The notes under the pieces are model-generated. The model saw nothing but the letters and a program-made list of their open reading frames with translations, had not been told where the DNA came from and did not search any database. Below are positions 36,812 to 45,861 of a DNA stretch of 64,000 nucleotides, piece by piece. Each line of letters begins with the position of its first letter. The stretch's first letter is position 1. The translations under genes and the position numbers were made by a program. Origin of the DNA: DASZHJ01 sp035541215 (GTDB lineage Bacteria > Pseudomonadota > Alphaproteobacteria > ATCC43930 > CGMCC-115725); NCBI GenBank assembly GCA_035541215.1, contig DATKNV010000044.1:28698-92697 (forward strand), in the 5' to 3' direction.

Positions 36812-37494
36812 TGATCGAGGTCGATGTCGAGGCCTTGGGCGTGCGGGCTTTGAACGAGCGCTTTCATCGCCTTCCACCCGAAACGAACGAGCGGCTCTGG
36901 AAAATCACGAACCCCAAAGGGGCGCACGCTCTGGCAGTGGGATTGGATCGGACGCTGACGATCGAGATCGAGGGGCATGTCGGCTATTACTGCGCCGGAA
37001 TGAACAAGCAGGCGGAGATCACCATCAACGGCCACGCGGGCCCCGGCCTCGCCGAGAACATCATGTCCGGCGTGGTCCGCGTGAAGGGAAATGCCTCGCA
37101 ATCGGCGGCGGCCTCCGGACGCGGCGGCCTCGTCGTAATCGAGGGCGACGCAAGTTCCAGATGCGGCATCTCCATGAAGGGAGTGGACATCGTGGTCGGC
37201 GGCTCCGTCGGGCACATGAGCGCTTTCATGGCGCAAGCCGGCCATCTCGTGGTCTGCGGCAATGCCGGGGCTCACCTCGGCGACTCCATCTATGAGGCTG
37301 TCATCTATGTCGGCGGCGAGGTCGCAAGCCTGGGCTCCGACTGCGTCGAAAAGCCGATGACGGAAAAGCACCGGGAGAAACTGAAGCAGCTTCTCGCGTC
37401 CGCCGGTCTGAGCGCCCGTCCCGAGCGGTTCCGGCGCTTCGGTTCCGCGCGCCAGCTTTACAATTTCAAGGTCGACCATGCCGCGCAGTACTAA
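36811..37494 (+). CDS. glxC: GXGXG-domain protein, N-methylglutamate synthase subunit B (GlxC/MgsB)
   Basis: This 227-residue subunit has the beta-helix GXGXG repeats of glutamate synthase domain 3 (GHVGYYCAGMNKQAEITING; SGVVRVKGNASQSAAASGRG; YEAVIYVGGEVASLGSDCVE). It has no catalytic site of its own and probably holds the complex together. The start is the ATG that shares one base with the glxB stop. It overlaps the glxD start by 17 bases, so all three are translationally coupled. Confidence 0.92.
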   Translation: MIEVDVEALGVRALNERFHRLPPETNERLWKITNPKGAHALAVGLDRTLTIEIEGHVGYYCAGMNKQAEITINGHAGPGLAENIMSGVVRVKGNASQSAAASGRGGLVVIEGDASSRCGISMKGVDIVVGGSVGHMSAFMAQAGHLVVCGNAGAHLGDSIYEAVIYVGGEVASLGSDCVEKPMTEKHREKLKQLLASAGLSARPERFRRFGSARQLYNFKVDHAAQY

Positions 37495-38839
37495 GGCAAA
37501 GCCGGCCGATGCCGCGGCCGTCGCAAATCCCGCCGGTCACCGAGAGCATGCAAGTTTCCCGCCGGTCGTGATCGCTGAGATTCAGCGGGCCGCAAGGGAA
37601 GGCATCTACGACATCAGGGGCCTTGGAGCGAAGCGGCGGCTGCCCACCTTCGACGATCTGATCTTCCTGGGCGCATCGATCTCGCGCTATCCGCTGGAGG
37701 GCTACCGTGAGAAATGCGCGACGAACGTCACGATCGGCACCCGCTATGCCAAAAAGCCGATCGAGCTCAAGATACCCATCACGATCGCAGGCATGAGCTT
37801 CGGCTCGCTGAGTGCCAACGCCAAGGAAGCGCTCGGGCGCGCGGCCTCCGAGATGGGAACGAGCACGACCACCGGCGACGGTGGCATGACGGAGGAGGAG
37901 CGTCGCGCCTCGAAGACCTTGGTCTATCAGGTCTTGCCCTCGCGCTACGGTCACGACCCCGATCACATGCGCCGCTGCGAGGCGATCGAGGTGGTCGTGG
38001 GCCAGGGGGCAAAGCCTGGGGGCGGTGGGATGCTGCTGGGCCTCAAGGTGACCGAGCGCGTCGCCGGCATGCGGACGCTTCCCGTCGGCATCGATCAGCG
38101 CAGCGCCTGCCGGCATCCCGATTGGACGGGTCCCGACGACCTCGAGATCAAGATCGCGGAATTGCGGGAGGTCACCGACTGGGACAAGCCGATCTACGTC
38201 AAGGTCGGCGCGACGCGCGTCAAATACGACGTGGCGCTCGCCGTCAAAGCCGGCGCCGATGCGGTGGTCGTCGACGGCATGCAGGGCGGCACGGGAGCCA
38301 CTCAGGAGGTCTTCATCGAGCACGTCGGCATCCCGACCCTTCCGGCCGTGCGCCAGGCCGTGGAGGCTTTGCAAGAGCTCGACATGCATCGCAAGGTGCA
38401 GCTCATCGTCTCCGGCGGACTCCGCAACGGCGCGGATGTCGCGAAGGCACTGGCGCTCGGAGCCGATGCGGTGTCGATCGGCACCGCGGCGCTGATGGCG
38501 CTCAATTGCAATGCCCCGCTCTTCCTCGAGGACTATGCGAAGCTGGGGACCGCACCGGGCTATTGCCATCACTGCCAAACCGGCCGGTGCCCCGTCGGCG
38601 TGACCACGCAGGATCCCAAATTGGAGGCCCGGCTCGATCCGGATTTGGCGGCTCACCGCGTGCGGAATTATCTCTCGACCTTGGTGCTGGAAACCCAGAC
38701 GCTCGCGCGCGCCTGCGGAAAATCGCACGTGCACAACCTCGAGCCCGAGGATCTCGCTGCGCTCACGGTCGAGGCGGCCGCAATGGCGGGGGTGCCTCTC
38801 GCCGGGACCGATTGGATCCCCGGACGCGGCGGCAGATAG
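37478..38839 (+). CDS. glxD: FMN-binding glutamate synthase family protein, N-methylglutamate synthase subunit C (GlxD/MgsC)
   Basis: This 453-residue protein carries the FMN-binding TIM barrel of glutamate synthase. AGMSFGSLSANAKEALGRAA lies near residue 108 and GADAVVVDGMQGGTGATQEV near residue 260. The Fe-S cluster motif GYCHHCQTGRCPVGVTTQDP near residue 362 has three spaced Cys. It combines with the amidotransferase and GXGXG subunits, making N-methylglutamate from glutamate and methylamine in known systems. It overlaps glxC by 17 bases and is followed 60 bases later by glnT. Confidence 0.93.
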   Translation: MPRSTKAKPADAAAVANPAGHREHASFPPVVIAEIQRAAREGIYDIRGLGAKRRLPTFDDLIFLGASISRYPLEGYREKCATNVTIGTRYAKKPIELKIPITIAGMSFGSLSANAKEALGRAASEMGTSTTTGDGGMTEEERRASKTLVYQVLPSRYGHDPDHMRRCEAIEVVVGQGAKPGGGGMLLGLKVTERVAGMRTLPVGIDQRSACRHPDWTGPDDLEIKIAELREVTDWDKPIYVKVGATRVKYDVALAVKAGADAVVVDGMQGGTGATQEVFIEHVGIPTLPAVRQAVEALQELDMHRKVQLIVSGGLRNGADVAKALALGADAVSIGTAALMALNCNAPLFLEDYAKLGTAPGYCHHCQTGRCPVGVTTQDPKLEARLDPDLAAHRVRNYLSTLVLETQTLARACGKSHVHNLEPEDLAALTVEAAAMAGVPLAGTDWIPGRGGR

Positions 38840-38899
38840 GAGATCGTCGCGGGCGGGGGAGCACGACACCGGCGACGACATCACGAGGCAGGAGGGAAC

Positions 38900-40207
38900 A
38901 TGGCCAAGAGCCTGGCGGACATCGCGAAGACCGAGAAGATCAAATACTTCCTCATCAGCTTCGTCGACCTCTTCGGCGTGCTCCGAGCCAAACTGGTGCC
39001 GGCACAGGCGATCGCGGAGATGCAGCGCGCGGGCGCCGCCTTCGCGGGCTTCGCGACGTGGCTCGACATGACGCCGGCGGATCCCGACATGTTCGCCGTG
39101 CCGGATCGCGAGAGCCTCATGATCCTGCCGTGGAAGCCCGAGGTCGCGTGGCTTGCGGCGGATCTTTGGATGGATGGAAAGGAAGTCGAGGCCTCGCCGC
39201 GCGTGGCCCTCAAGCGCCAGACTGCCAAGGCCAAGAAGCTCGGATACCGCATGAAGAGCGGGGTCGAATGCGAATACTTCCTGTTGGCGCCCGATGGCTC
39301 CGCTGTCGGCGACGGCCGGGACACGCAGGAAAAGCCTTGCTACGACCAGTCCGCGCTCATGCGTCGCTACGACGTCATCCGCGAGATCTGCGATTCCATG
39401 ATCGCGCTGGGCTGGGAGCCCTATCAGAACGATCACGAGGATGCCAACGGCCAGTTCGAGATGAATTGGCTCTACGATGACTGCCTGGTCACCGCGGATC
39501 GGCACGTTTTCTTCAAGTACATGGTCAAATCGATCGCCGAGAAGCATGGGCTGCGCGCGACCTTCATGCCGAAACCCTTCGCGAAATTGACGGGAAGCGG
39601 CTGTCACGCGCATGTGTCGCTCTGGAACTCCGGCGGCGAGAAGAACCTCTTCCGCGATCCCGAGGGCGAGCTCGGGCTCTCGGCGCTCGCTTACAACTTT
39701 CTCGGCGGCATCCTGCACTCCGCGGACGCACTCACCGCGATCTTCAATCCGACCGTCAACAGCTTCAAACGGCTCGACGCGCCGGTCACGCTCTCGGGCG
39801 CGACCTGGTCTCCCAACGCAATCAGCTATTCCGGGAACAATCGAACGCACATGGTGCGAATTCCGGACGCCGACCGCTTCGAGCTGCGTCTGGCGGACGG
39901 CGCCGTCAACCCATATCTGCTGCAGGCGGGCATACTCGCCGCCGGCCTCGATGGAATTTCCAGCCGCCGGAATCCGGGTAAGCGCCTCGACGTAAACATG
40001 TACACGGAAGGCCACACCATCGCCAATCTTCGCCGCCTCCCCGGAAACCTCCTGGACGCCATACGGCTCTTCGAGAGCAGCAAGGTGCTACGCGACGGCC
40101 TCGGTGCAGCCTTCGTCGACAGCTATGCCAAGCTCAAGCTGAGGGAGTGGAAGAGCTACGCGTCCCACATCTCGCAATGGGAGCGCGATTACACGCTGGA
40201 CGCGTGA
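38900..40207 (+). CDS. glnT: Type III glutamine synthetase family, gamma-glutamylmethylamide synthetase-like (GlnT/GmaS)
   Basis: This 435-residue protein belongs to the glutamine synthetase family. It begins LADIAKTEKIKYFLISFVDL, as in GlnT. Metal and substrate motifs are DHEDANGQFEMNW near residue 176, GSGCHAHVSLW near residue 232, and NPTVNSFKRL near residue 289. In methylotrophs, GmaS adds methylamine to glutamate with ATP, and Mgs (glxBCD) transfers it to make N-methylglutamate. The order glxBCD-glnT fits that pathway. N-methylglutamate dehydrogenase genes are not seen in this window. An AGGCAGGAGGG site precedes the ATG. Confidence 0.93.
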   Translation: MAKSLADIAKTEKIKYFLISFVDLFGVLRAKLVPAQAIAEMQRAGAAFAGFATWLDMTPADPDMFAVPDRESLMILPWKPEVAWLAADLWMDGKEVEASPRVALKRQTAKAKKLGYRMKSGVECEYFLLAPDGSAVGDGRDTQEKPCYDQSALMRRYDVIREICDSMIALGWEPYQNDHEDANGQFEMNWLYDDCLVTADRHVFFKYMVKSIAEKHGLRATFMPKPFAKLTGSGCHAHVSLWNSGGEKNLFRDPEGELGLSALAYNFLGGILHSADALTAIFNPTVNSFKRLDAPVTLSGATWSPNAISYSGNNRTHMVRIPDADRFELRLADGAVNPYLLQAGILAAGLDGISSRRNPGKRLDVNMYTEGHTIANLRRLPGNLLDAIRLFESSKVLRDGLGAAFVDSYAKLKLREWKSYASHISQWERDYTLDA

Positions 40208-40344
40208 ACGAGGAGGCGCGCCCCGAGACAATGCGCGACACTGGCAGAAGCGCTTTTCCCGACACCAGTCGGAAATGAACGCAACATCGCCCGAAGCAGT
40301 GGCCGGGCAATGGCCGCATGGTTTTGGTGGGGTGGGGGCGATTC

Positions 40345-40394
40345 GGTAGCGGGGGAAGGATTTGAGCCTTCGACGTTCAGGTCATGAGCGTGAC
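40345..40394 (-). pseudogene. Degenerate 3' half of an initiator tRNA (tRNA-fMet)
   Basis: The reverse strand reads as the anticodon arm, T arm and acceptor end of an initiator tRNA. It has the loop CTCATGA (anticodon CAT), the T arm GAAGG-CTCAAAT-CCTTC, and the end CCCCGCTACC. Compared with remembered alphaproteobacterial tRNA-fMet sequence there are only a handful of differences over 50 bases. No D arm of correct size follows, and the T loop lacks the usual first T. It is a tRNA relic or an integration-site half rather than a working tRNA. Confidence 0.5.
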
Positions 40395-40758
40395 GGCGGC
40401 GGCGACATGACGTAGAGGTCGCGACGACGCGTCTCCCGCTCGGCTCGCGGTCGATATTCGCGCCTGCAGCGAAACCTTCGGCGGCCACGCGCAGAGAACG
40501 CGTCACGGACCAGACCAGCTGGCGGAGGGGGCGTCCTCCGATTCATACGGTTTCCCCCATGATTTCAAAGCGTCGTCCTTGCTGTGGGGTATCTACCCAC
40601 AAAATTACACGCGGGGCTTTCCCCCTGTGAAGGGAAGGATCTGAAGTTGATCTAGCGCGCAGTATTCGGAGCTGAGGTTCAAATCGGCTGCCCGCGACCG
40701 CCGAGAGGTGGCTCTTCGTAGCGTTGCGATTTGAGCGGCCCGCCCATGAATGGAAGAG

Positions 40759-40790
40759 GGAGCCGGCGGTCGGTCTTGGCCGCCGGCTCC
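40759..40790. promoter_or_regulatory. 11-bp perfect stem-loop in junction region
   Basis: GGAGCCGGCGG and CCGCCGGCTCC pair perfectly over 11 bp with a 10-base loop. It lies downstream of the MFS/RND operon on the minus strand and may help end that transcript. No U-tract is seen. Confidence 0.45.
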
Positions 40791-40954
40791 AGGGCCACGC
40801 TCGACGTGAGACCCAGCAGGGGGGTCTGGGTTCGCAGCCATCGGAGAGGGGGAGGACCTCAAGGAGTCTACGATGGCCGAGCGTAGCGCAGTCATGATTC
40901 CCACGGACTTGGCGGTGTTCGGCGAAGAAGAAATCGCGTCTAGGACATACGGAG

Positions 40955-41017
40955 ATATTGTCGTCGGTGTGTCGAACGATCTTCCAAAATCGCTCAAATC
41001 ATTTCCGGATCGCACGG
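40955..41017 (-). promoter_or_regulatory. 48-bp operator copy g with -10-like hexamer
   Basis: On the minus strand positions 41017 to 40970 match the 48-bp element without gaps. CCGTGCGATC is at element position 1-10, GAAAT at 13-17 and GGAAGAT at 33-39. A CAATAT hexamer falls at element position 58-63 (40960-40955), in phase with the TA hexamers of other copies. Downstream, 75 bases on, is an ATG at 40895 opening a frame that I do not recognise, so the target may be a decayed gene. Confidence 0.6.
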
Positions 41018-41036
41018 TAGAGAAGAGCGATGGCCA

Positions 41037-42620
41037 TCACCGGGACTCAGCGACGGCTTTGCGCGGGATTGTCAGCGCCACGACGCCCGCCGAGAGCGCA
41101 GCAAGCCCCGCGGCGCCCAGCATCAGCAGCCGAAAGCTGGCGGTGAACGACGTCGCGATCGAGGCTTGCAGCGCCGCACGCGCGTCCGCGGAGAGATCGG
41201 CGGGGAGGTCCGCGCCGGCGAACGACTGCTTGATCGCGTCGATCGCGTTGCTCAGCCCAGGGCCGGCTGCGGACATCGAGACCTGACCATCGAGCACGTG
41301 ACCGAAAACGGTGAGCCCTACCGCGCCGAGCACGGCCACGGCGAGCAGTGATGCGATATCCGCGACCGCGTTGTTGATGCCCGAGGCGATGCCGATTTGG
41401 CGATCCGGCACGGCGCTTATCACGGCCGCCGTGAGCGGCGCCACGCTTATCGCCATGCCGAATCCCATAATCAGCATGGGCGGGAATATCCGTAGCCAAT
41501 AGCTGCCGTCGGCGCCGCCGAGCGCAAACAAGATCAGCCCCAACGACGTTATCAGCGGCCCGATGATCAGAGGCGGGCGAGCGCCGAAGCGATCGAGCAG
41601 GCCGCCGGACCAGCGAGAGAGCGCGAACATGATCAGCGGGAAAGGCAGAAAGGCCGCGCCGGCTTCAGCAGCCGTATAGGATTGCACGCGGATCAGGTCG
41701 AATGGCAGCAGGAAGAACCCGCCCCCGAGCGCACCATAGAGCAGAAGGGTCTGCAGGTTGATCCCGCTGAACCGGCTCGAGCGGAATAGGCCCAAAGGCA
41801 CCATCGGCGCAGAGCCGCGCGCCTCCGCCCAAAGAAAGAGCGCAAGCACCAGCACTCCTGCACCGCCAGCGATGACGATAGCGGGATCGTGCCAGCCCCT
41901 CTCGCCCGCCTCGATGAAGGCGAAAGCCAATGCTCCGAGGCCGGATGCCGCAAGAGCGGCACCCGGCCAATCGAGGCGGGGCGCGGCGAGCGGATCGCGG
42001 CTTTCCGGGAGCCGTGTCCATGCGATGAGCGCGGCCAGCACCGCGAAGGGCACGTTGATGAAGAAGATGGCGCGCCAAGAGACCGCATCGGTGAGCCACC
42101 CGCCAAGCACGGGACCGAGCGCGCTCGCGATCGAAGTGGCTCCCGCCCAGGTGCCGATCGCCTTGCCCTTCTCGCTCTCGCCGAAAGCGGCGCCGATGAT
42201 CGCAAGGCTGTTGGGCACCATGAGGGCGCCGCCGACGCCTTGGACAATGCGCGCGAGGATCAGCGGGATCGCGCCCGCCGCGAGACCGCAGGCGATCGAG
42301 GCGCCGGTGAACACGGTGATGCCCGCGATGAAAACGCGTCGGCGACCGAACCGATCGCCCGCCGCGCCCCCGATCAAGGTGAGGGCCGCGCTCACCAGCA
42401 CGTAGCCGTTCACCACCCATTGCAAAAGAGGCAGGCTCGCCCGGAGATCGGTGCCGATCACCGGCAACGCCACGCCCACCACCGCACTGTCGATGAAGGC
42501 CATGCCCGAGCCGACAATGGTCGCAGCCAGTACGAAGCGCTTGGCGCGCTCGGCGCAAGGCTCGCGCGCCGGCGTCGACGTGATCACCGCCTCATCGCAA
42601 GGACGCGTCCGGCCCTTCAT
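41037..42620 (-). CDS. MFS exporter, EmrB/QacA (DHA2)-type
   Basis: This 527-residue transporter has about 14 hydrophobic helices, as in DHA2 drug exporters. The motif-A-like loop GDRFGRRRVFIAGITVFTGA follows helix 2, and motif C, GPVLGGWLTDAVSWRAIFFI, lies in helix 5. It should expel a drug or other small molecule by proton antiport. It follows the RND pump stop by 43 bases on the same strand, so one transcript probably carries RND adaptor, RND pump and MFS pump. No TetR regulator is adjacent. Confidence 0.93.
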   Translation of the reverse strand: MKGRTRPCDEAVITSTPAREPCAERAKRFVLAATIVGSGMAFIDSAVVGVALPVIGTDLRASLPLLQWVVNGYVLVSAALTLIGGAAGDRFGRRRVFIAGITVFTGASIACGLAAGAIPLILARIVQGVGGALMVPNSLAIIGAAFGESEKGKAIGTWAGATSIASALGPVLGGWLTDAVSWRAIFFINVPFAVLAALIAWTRLPESRDPLAAPRLDWPGAALAASGLGALAFAFIEAGERGWHDPAIVIAGGAGVLVLALFLWAEARGSAPMVPLGLFRSSRFSGINLQTLLLYGALGGGFFLLPFDLIRVQSYTAAEAGAAFLPFPLIMFALSRWSGGLLDRFGARPPLIIGPLITSLGLILFALGGADGSYWLRIFPPMLIMGFGMAISVAPLTAAVISAVPDRQIGIASGINNAVADIASLLAVAVLGAVGLTVFGHVLDGQVSMSAAGPGLSNAIDAIKQSFAGADLPADLSADARAALQASIATSFTASFRLLMLGAAGLAALSAGVVALTIPRKAVAESR

Positions 42621-42663
42621 TCGATCAACCGTTCAGCCGCAGCACCCGGTGACACGTCTGCCG

Positions 42664-45600
42664 CTAGGAGCGATCCCCTGCCGGCCGCCCGGGCGATCCT
42701 GCCCGCGCCTCGACCGAGGGCACCGCGAACAAGCGGCGAATCACGACGTAAAACACCGGCGTGAACAACAGTCCGAAGGCGGTGACGCCGAGCATGCCGA
42801 AGAAGACCGCCGTGCCCAGCGACTGCCGCATTTCCGATCCGGCGCCCGTTGCGATCGCGAGCGGCACCACCCCCAGAATGAACGCGAAGGACGTCATGAG
42901 GATTGGCCTGAGCCGCGTCCGCGCGGCATGCACGGCGGCGTCGATCAGGCCGGTCCCCGCCATCTCGCCCTGGCGCGCAAACTCCACGATGAGGATCGCA
43001 TTCTTCGCGGCGAGGCCGATCAGAACGATGAACCCGATCTGCCCGAGGATGTTCACGTCGAAGCCGTGGAGCAGCAGTCCGCTCACGCCCGCAAGCAGGC
43101 ACATCGGCACGATCAGAACGACGGATAGCGGCAAGGTCCAGCTCTCGTACTGCGCGGCTAGCACGAGGAAGACGAAGATCACCGATGCCACGAAAACAAT
43201 GAGCCCGGTGTTGCCGACGAGCTTCTCCTGATAGGCGAGCTCGGTCCATTCGTACCCGAATCCGTCGGGCAGCCGCTCTCGCGCGAGACGCTCGATCGCG
43301 GCAAGGGCATAGCCGGTCGAATAGCCCGGCAGCGTATTCCCCTGAAGCTCCGCGGCCGGATAAAGGTTGTAGCGCGGGACGCGGTAGGGGCCGGTGATAT
43401 CGCGGAAGGTCGCGACCGAGCCGATCGGCACCATCTGACCGGCGCTGTTTCTGGTCTTGTAGTCGGCGATATCGCGGGGGTTCATGCGGAACTGACCGTC
43501 CGCCTGCGCGGTAACGCGGTAGGTATGGCCGAGATAGGTGAAGTCGTTGACGTAGGCCGAACCCAGATAGACCTCGAGCGCCTCGAACACCTTGTCGGCG
43601 GGCACGCCGAGCATCTCGGCCTTCACCCGGTCGATGTCGGCATAGAGCTTCGGCGTGCGCGTATTGAAGAGCGAGAACACGCCGACGAGGCCCGGGGTCC
43701 GCTGGGCGGCGCCGACCAAATCCTGCGTCGCCAGCTCCAAGGCCTGGAGCCCGCGGCCGCGCTTGTCCTGCACCATGAGCTTGAACCCGCCGGCATTGCC
43801 GATGCCACGCACCGGCGGCGGCGGGATCACCACGATGAACGCGCTCTTGATCGCGTTGAGGCGCGCCTGCAGGTTGGCAAGAATCCGGTTCGCCGAGAGT
43901 CCCTTGGCCGCGCGCTCGGGGAACGGCGCCAGGCCCGCGAAGATGGCTCCGGCGTTCGGAGCGTTGGTGAAGGTCGCGCCGTCCAGGCCTGCGAAAGGCA
44001 CGGCATGAATGACGCCCTCCGTGCCGAGGATGATCTTCGTGGCCTCGCGCACCACGGCGTCGGTGCGATCCAGCGATGCGCCCGGCGGCAGCTGGATGAC
44101 GGTGATGAGATAGCCGAGGTCCTGCTGCGGGATGAACCCCGTGGGCGCCCGCTCGAACTGCCACGCGGTGAGGCCGATGAGGCCTGCATAGGCCGCGAGC
44201 ATGACGGCGCCCCACCGGATGAGCCTGCCGGCGAAGGCCCCATAGCCGCGGGAGAGCGCCTCAAAGCCCCGGTTGAATCCGCGAAAGAATGCGCGGACCG
44301 GCCGCGTCAACGCCGATCCCTTGTCCGTCTCGATGCCATGGGGCTTGAATAGGAGCGCGCAAAGAGCGGGACTGAGGGTGAGCGAGACGATGCAGGAGAT
44401 CACCGTCGCCGAGGCGATCGTCACCGCGAATTGACGAAAGAACTGGCCGGAAATTCCCGGGATGAAGGCGGCCGGAATGAAGACCGCCGTCAGCACCAGC
44501 GCGATCGCGATGAGCGCGCCGCCGACCTCGTTCATGGTCTCGTGCGCGGCGTCGCGCGGCGCCATGCCCTCGCGGATGTTGCGCTCGACGTTCTCCACCA
44601 CGACGATGGCATCGTCGACGACGATGCCGATCGCGAGCACCAGGCCGAAGAGCGAGAGATTGTTGAGCGAGAAGCCCAGCGCCTCGAGAACCGTGAAAGT
44701 GCCGACCAGCGATATCGGTATGGCGACGATGGGAACGATCGAGGCCCGCCAAGTCTGGAGGAACAGGATCACCACGACGACGACGAGGACGACCGCCTCG
44801 CCCATCGTCTTGAAGACCTCCCGGACGGATTCCGCGATGAATTGCGTCGGGTTGTAGACGATGTCGTATCTTAGGCCCTCGGGAAACGACTTCGCGAGCT
44901 CGGCCATCGTCGCCATGATCCGGTCGGCGGTCGCAAGCGCGTTCGATCCCGGAAGCTGGAAGATCAGGAGCGGCACCGCACGGCGCTCGTCGAGATAGCC
45001 GTTGGTGTTGTAATCCTGCGCGCCGAGCTCGACGCGCGCGATGTCGCGCACGCGGGTGACGCGTCCCTGCGGGTCGGTCCGCACGATGATGTCGGCGAAT
45101 TGACGGGGATCCGTGAGGCGCCCCAGCGTCTCCACGTTGACCTCGAAGGCGGCCGACCTCGGCACCGGCGGCTGATTGAGCACTCCCGAGGCCACTTGGA
45201 CGTTCTGACCCTGCAGCGCCGCTACCACCTCGCCCGCGGTGAGATTGTGGGCGGCGACTTTCTCGGGATCGAGCCAGACGCGCATCGAATAGTCGCGCGC
45301 GCCGAAGATGCGGACGTCGCCGACGCCGTCGACGCGCGCCAAGACGTCCTTCACCTGCAAGGTCGCGTAATTCGAGATGTAGAGCTGGTCGCGCGAGCCG
45401 TCGGGCGAGCTCAGGTGGATCACCATCATGAGATCGGGCGAGTTCTTGCGCACGGTGACGCCGATACGCTGCACTTCCGCCGGCAGCTTCGGCTGCGCGA
45501 CGGCGACCCGATTCTGAACCAGAACCTGGGCGATATCGAGATCGGTACCGAGCGCGAAAGTGACGGTGAGCGAGAGATTGCCGTCGCTGGTCGATTGCGA

Positions 45601-45843
45601 CGACATGTAGAGCATGTTCTCGACGCCGTTGATCTCCTCCTCGAGCGGCGCCGCCACGGTGTCGCTCACGACCTGCGCGGTGGCGCCGGGGTAGCTCGCG
45701 CTGATGACGATGGTGGGGGGAGCGATCTCCGGGTATTGCGCGACCGGCAAGGAGAAAAAGGAGATGGCACCGACGAGCGTGATGAAGATCGAGACGACCA
45801 TCGCAAAGATCGGACGGTCGATGAAGAAATGGGAGAGCTTCAT
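42664..45843 (-). CDS. RND multidrug efflux pump, HAE1/AcrB-type
   Basis: This 1059-residue inner-membrane pump starts MKLSHFFIDRPIFAMVVSIF, as AcrB/MexB do. VDDAIVVVENVERNI near residue 408 holds the proton-relay Asp pair, and GFDVNILGQIGFIVLIGLAA near residue 925 is in the second helix bundle. It should export hydrophobic drugs as a trimer with the periplasmic adaptor encoded 18 bases upstream. No TolC-like outer-membrane gene is nearby, so it probably shares one encoded elsewhere. Length is normal. Confidence 0.96.
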   Translation of the reverse strand: MKLSHFFIDRPIFAMVVSIFITLVGAISFFSLPVAQYPEIAPPTIVISASYPGATAQVVSDTVAAPLEEEINGVENMLYMSSQSTSDGNLSLTVTFALGTDLDIAQVLVQNRVAVAQPKLPAEVQRIGVTVRKNSPDLMMVIHLSSPDGSRDQLYISNYATLQVKDVLARVDGVGDVRIFGARDYSMRVWLDPEKVAAHNLTAGEVVAALQGQNVQVASGVLNQPPVPRSAAFEVNVETLGRLTDPRQFADIIVRTDPQGRVTRVRDIARVELGAQDYNTNGYLDERRAVPLLIFQLPGSNALATADRIMATMAELAKSFPEGLRYDIVYNPTQFIAESVREVFKTMGEAVVLVVVVVILFLQTWRASIVPIVAIPISLVGTFTVLEALGFSLNNLSLFGLVLAIGIVVDDAIVVVENVERNIREGMAPRDAAHETMNEVGGALIAIALVLTAVFIPAAFIPGISGQFFRQFAVTIASATVISCIVSLTLSPALCALLFKPHGIETDKGSALTRPVRAFFRGFNRGFEALSRGYGAFAGRLIRWGAVMLAAYAGLIGLTAWQFERAPTGFIPQQDLGYLITVIQLPPGASLDRTDAVVREATKIILGTEGVIHAVPFAGLDGATFTNAPNAGAIFAGLAPFPERAAKGLSANRILANLQARLNAIKSAFIVVIPPPPVRGIGNAGGFKLMVQDKRGRGLQALELATQDLVGAAQRTPGLVGVFSLFNTRTPKLYADIDRVKAEMLGVPADKVFEALEVYLGSAYVNDFTYLGHTYRVTAQADGQFRMNPRDIADYKTRNSAGQMVPIGSVATFRDITGPYRVPRYNLYPAAELQGNTLPGYSTGYALAAIERLARERLPDGFGYEWTELAYQEKLVGNTGLIVFVASVIFVFLVLAAQYESWTLPLSVVLIVPMCLLAGVSGLLLHGFDVNILGQIGFIVLIGLAAKNAILIVEFARQGEMAGTGLIDAAVHAARTRLRPILMTSFAFILGVVPLAIATGAGSEMRQSLGTAVFFGMLGVTAFGLLFTPVFYVVIRRLFAVPSVEARAGSPGRPAGDRS

Positions 45844-45861
45844 GGAGGAGGCCCCGCTCCT

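Larger units (their letters stand above)
40208..41036. other. 829-base gene-poor junction region
   Basis: This stretch between glnT and the MFS exporter contains no convincing gene. It holds a degenerate tRNA-fMet-like 3' half (40345-40394), a strong 11-bp stem-loop (40759-40790), and one copy of the 48-bp operator (40970-41017, minus strand). Short frames on both strands cover it, including a plus-strand frame from 40873 with a good AAGGAG site. None matches a family that I recognise. Confidence 0.6.

Noticed and set aside
37466..40015. An 849-codon open frame on the minus strand opposite glxD and glnT
   Set aside because: It is the exact antisense of two well-recognised genes; its product is rich in Arg, His and Ala with no domain. 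High GC keeps such frames open.
40873..41286. A plus-strand frame of 137 codons with a good AAGGAG site in the junction region
   Set aside because: More than half overlaps the MFS gene antisense and the operator copy g; no family recognised. Kept only as a note in the junction entry.
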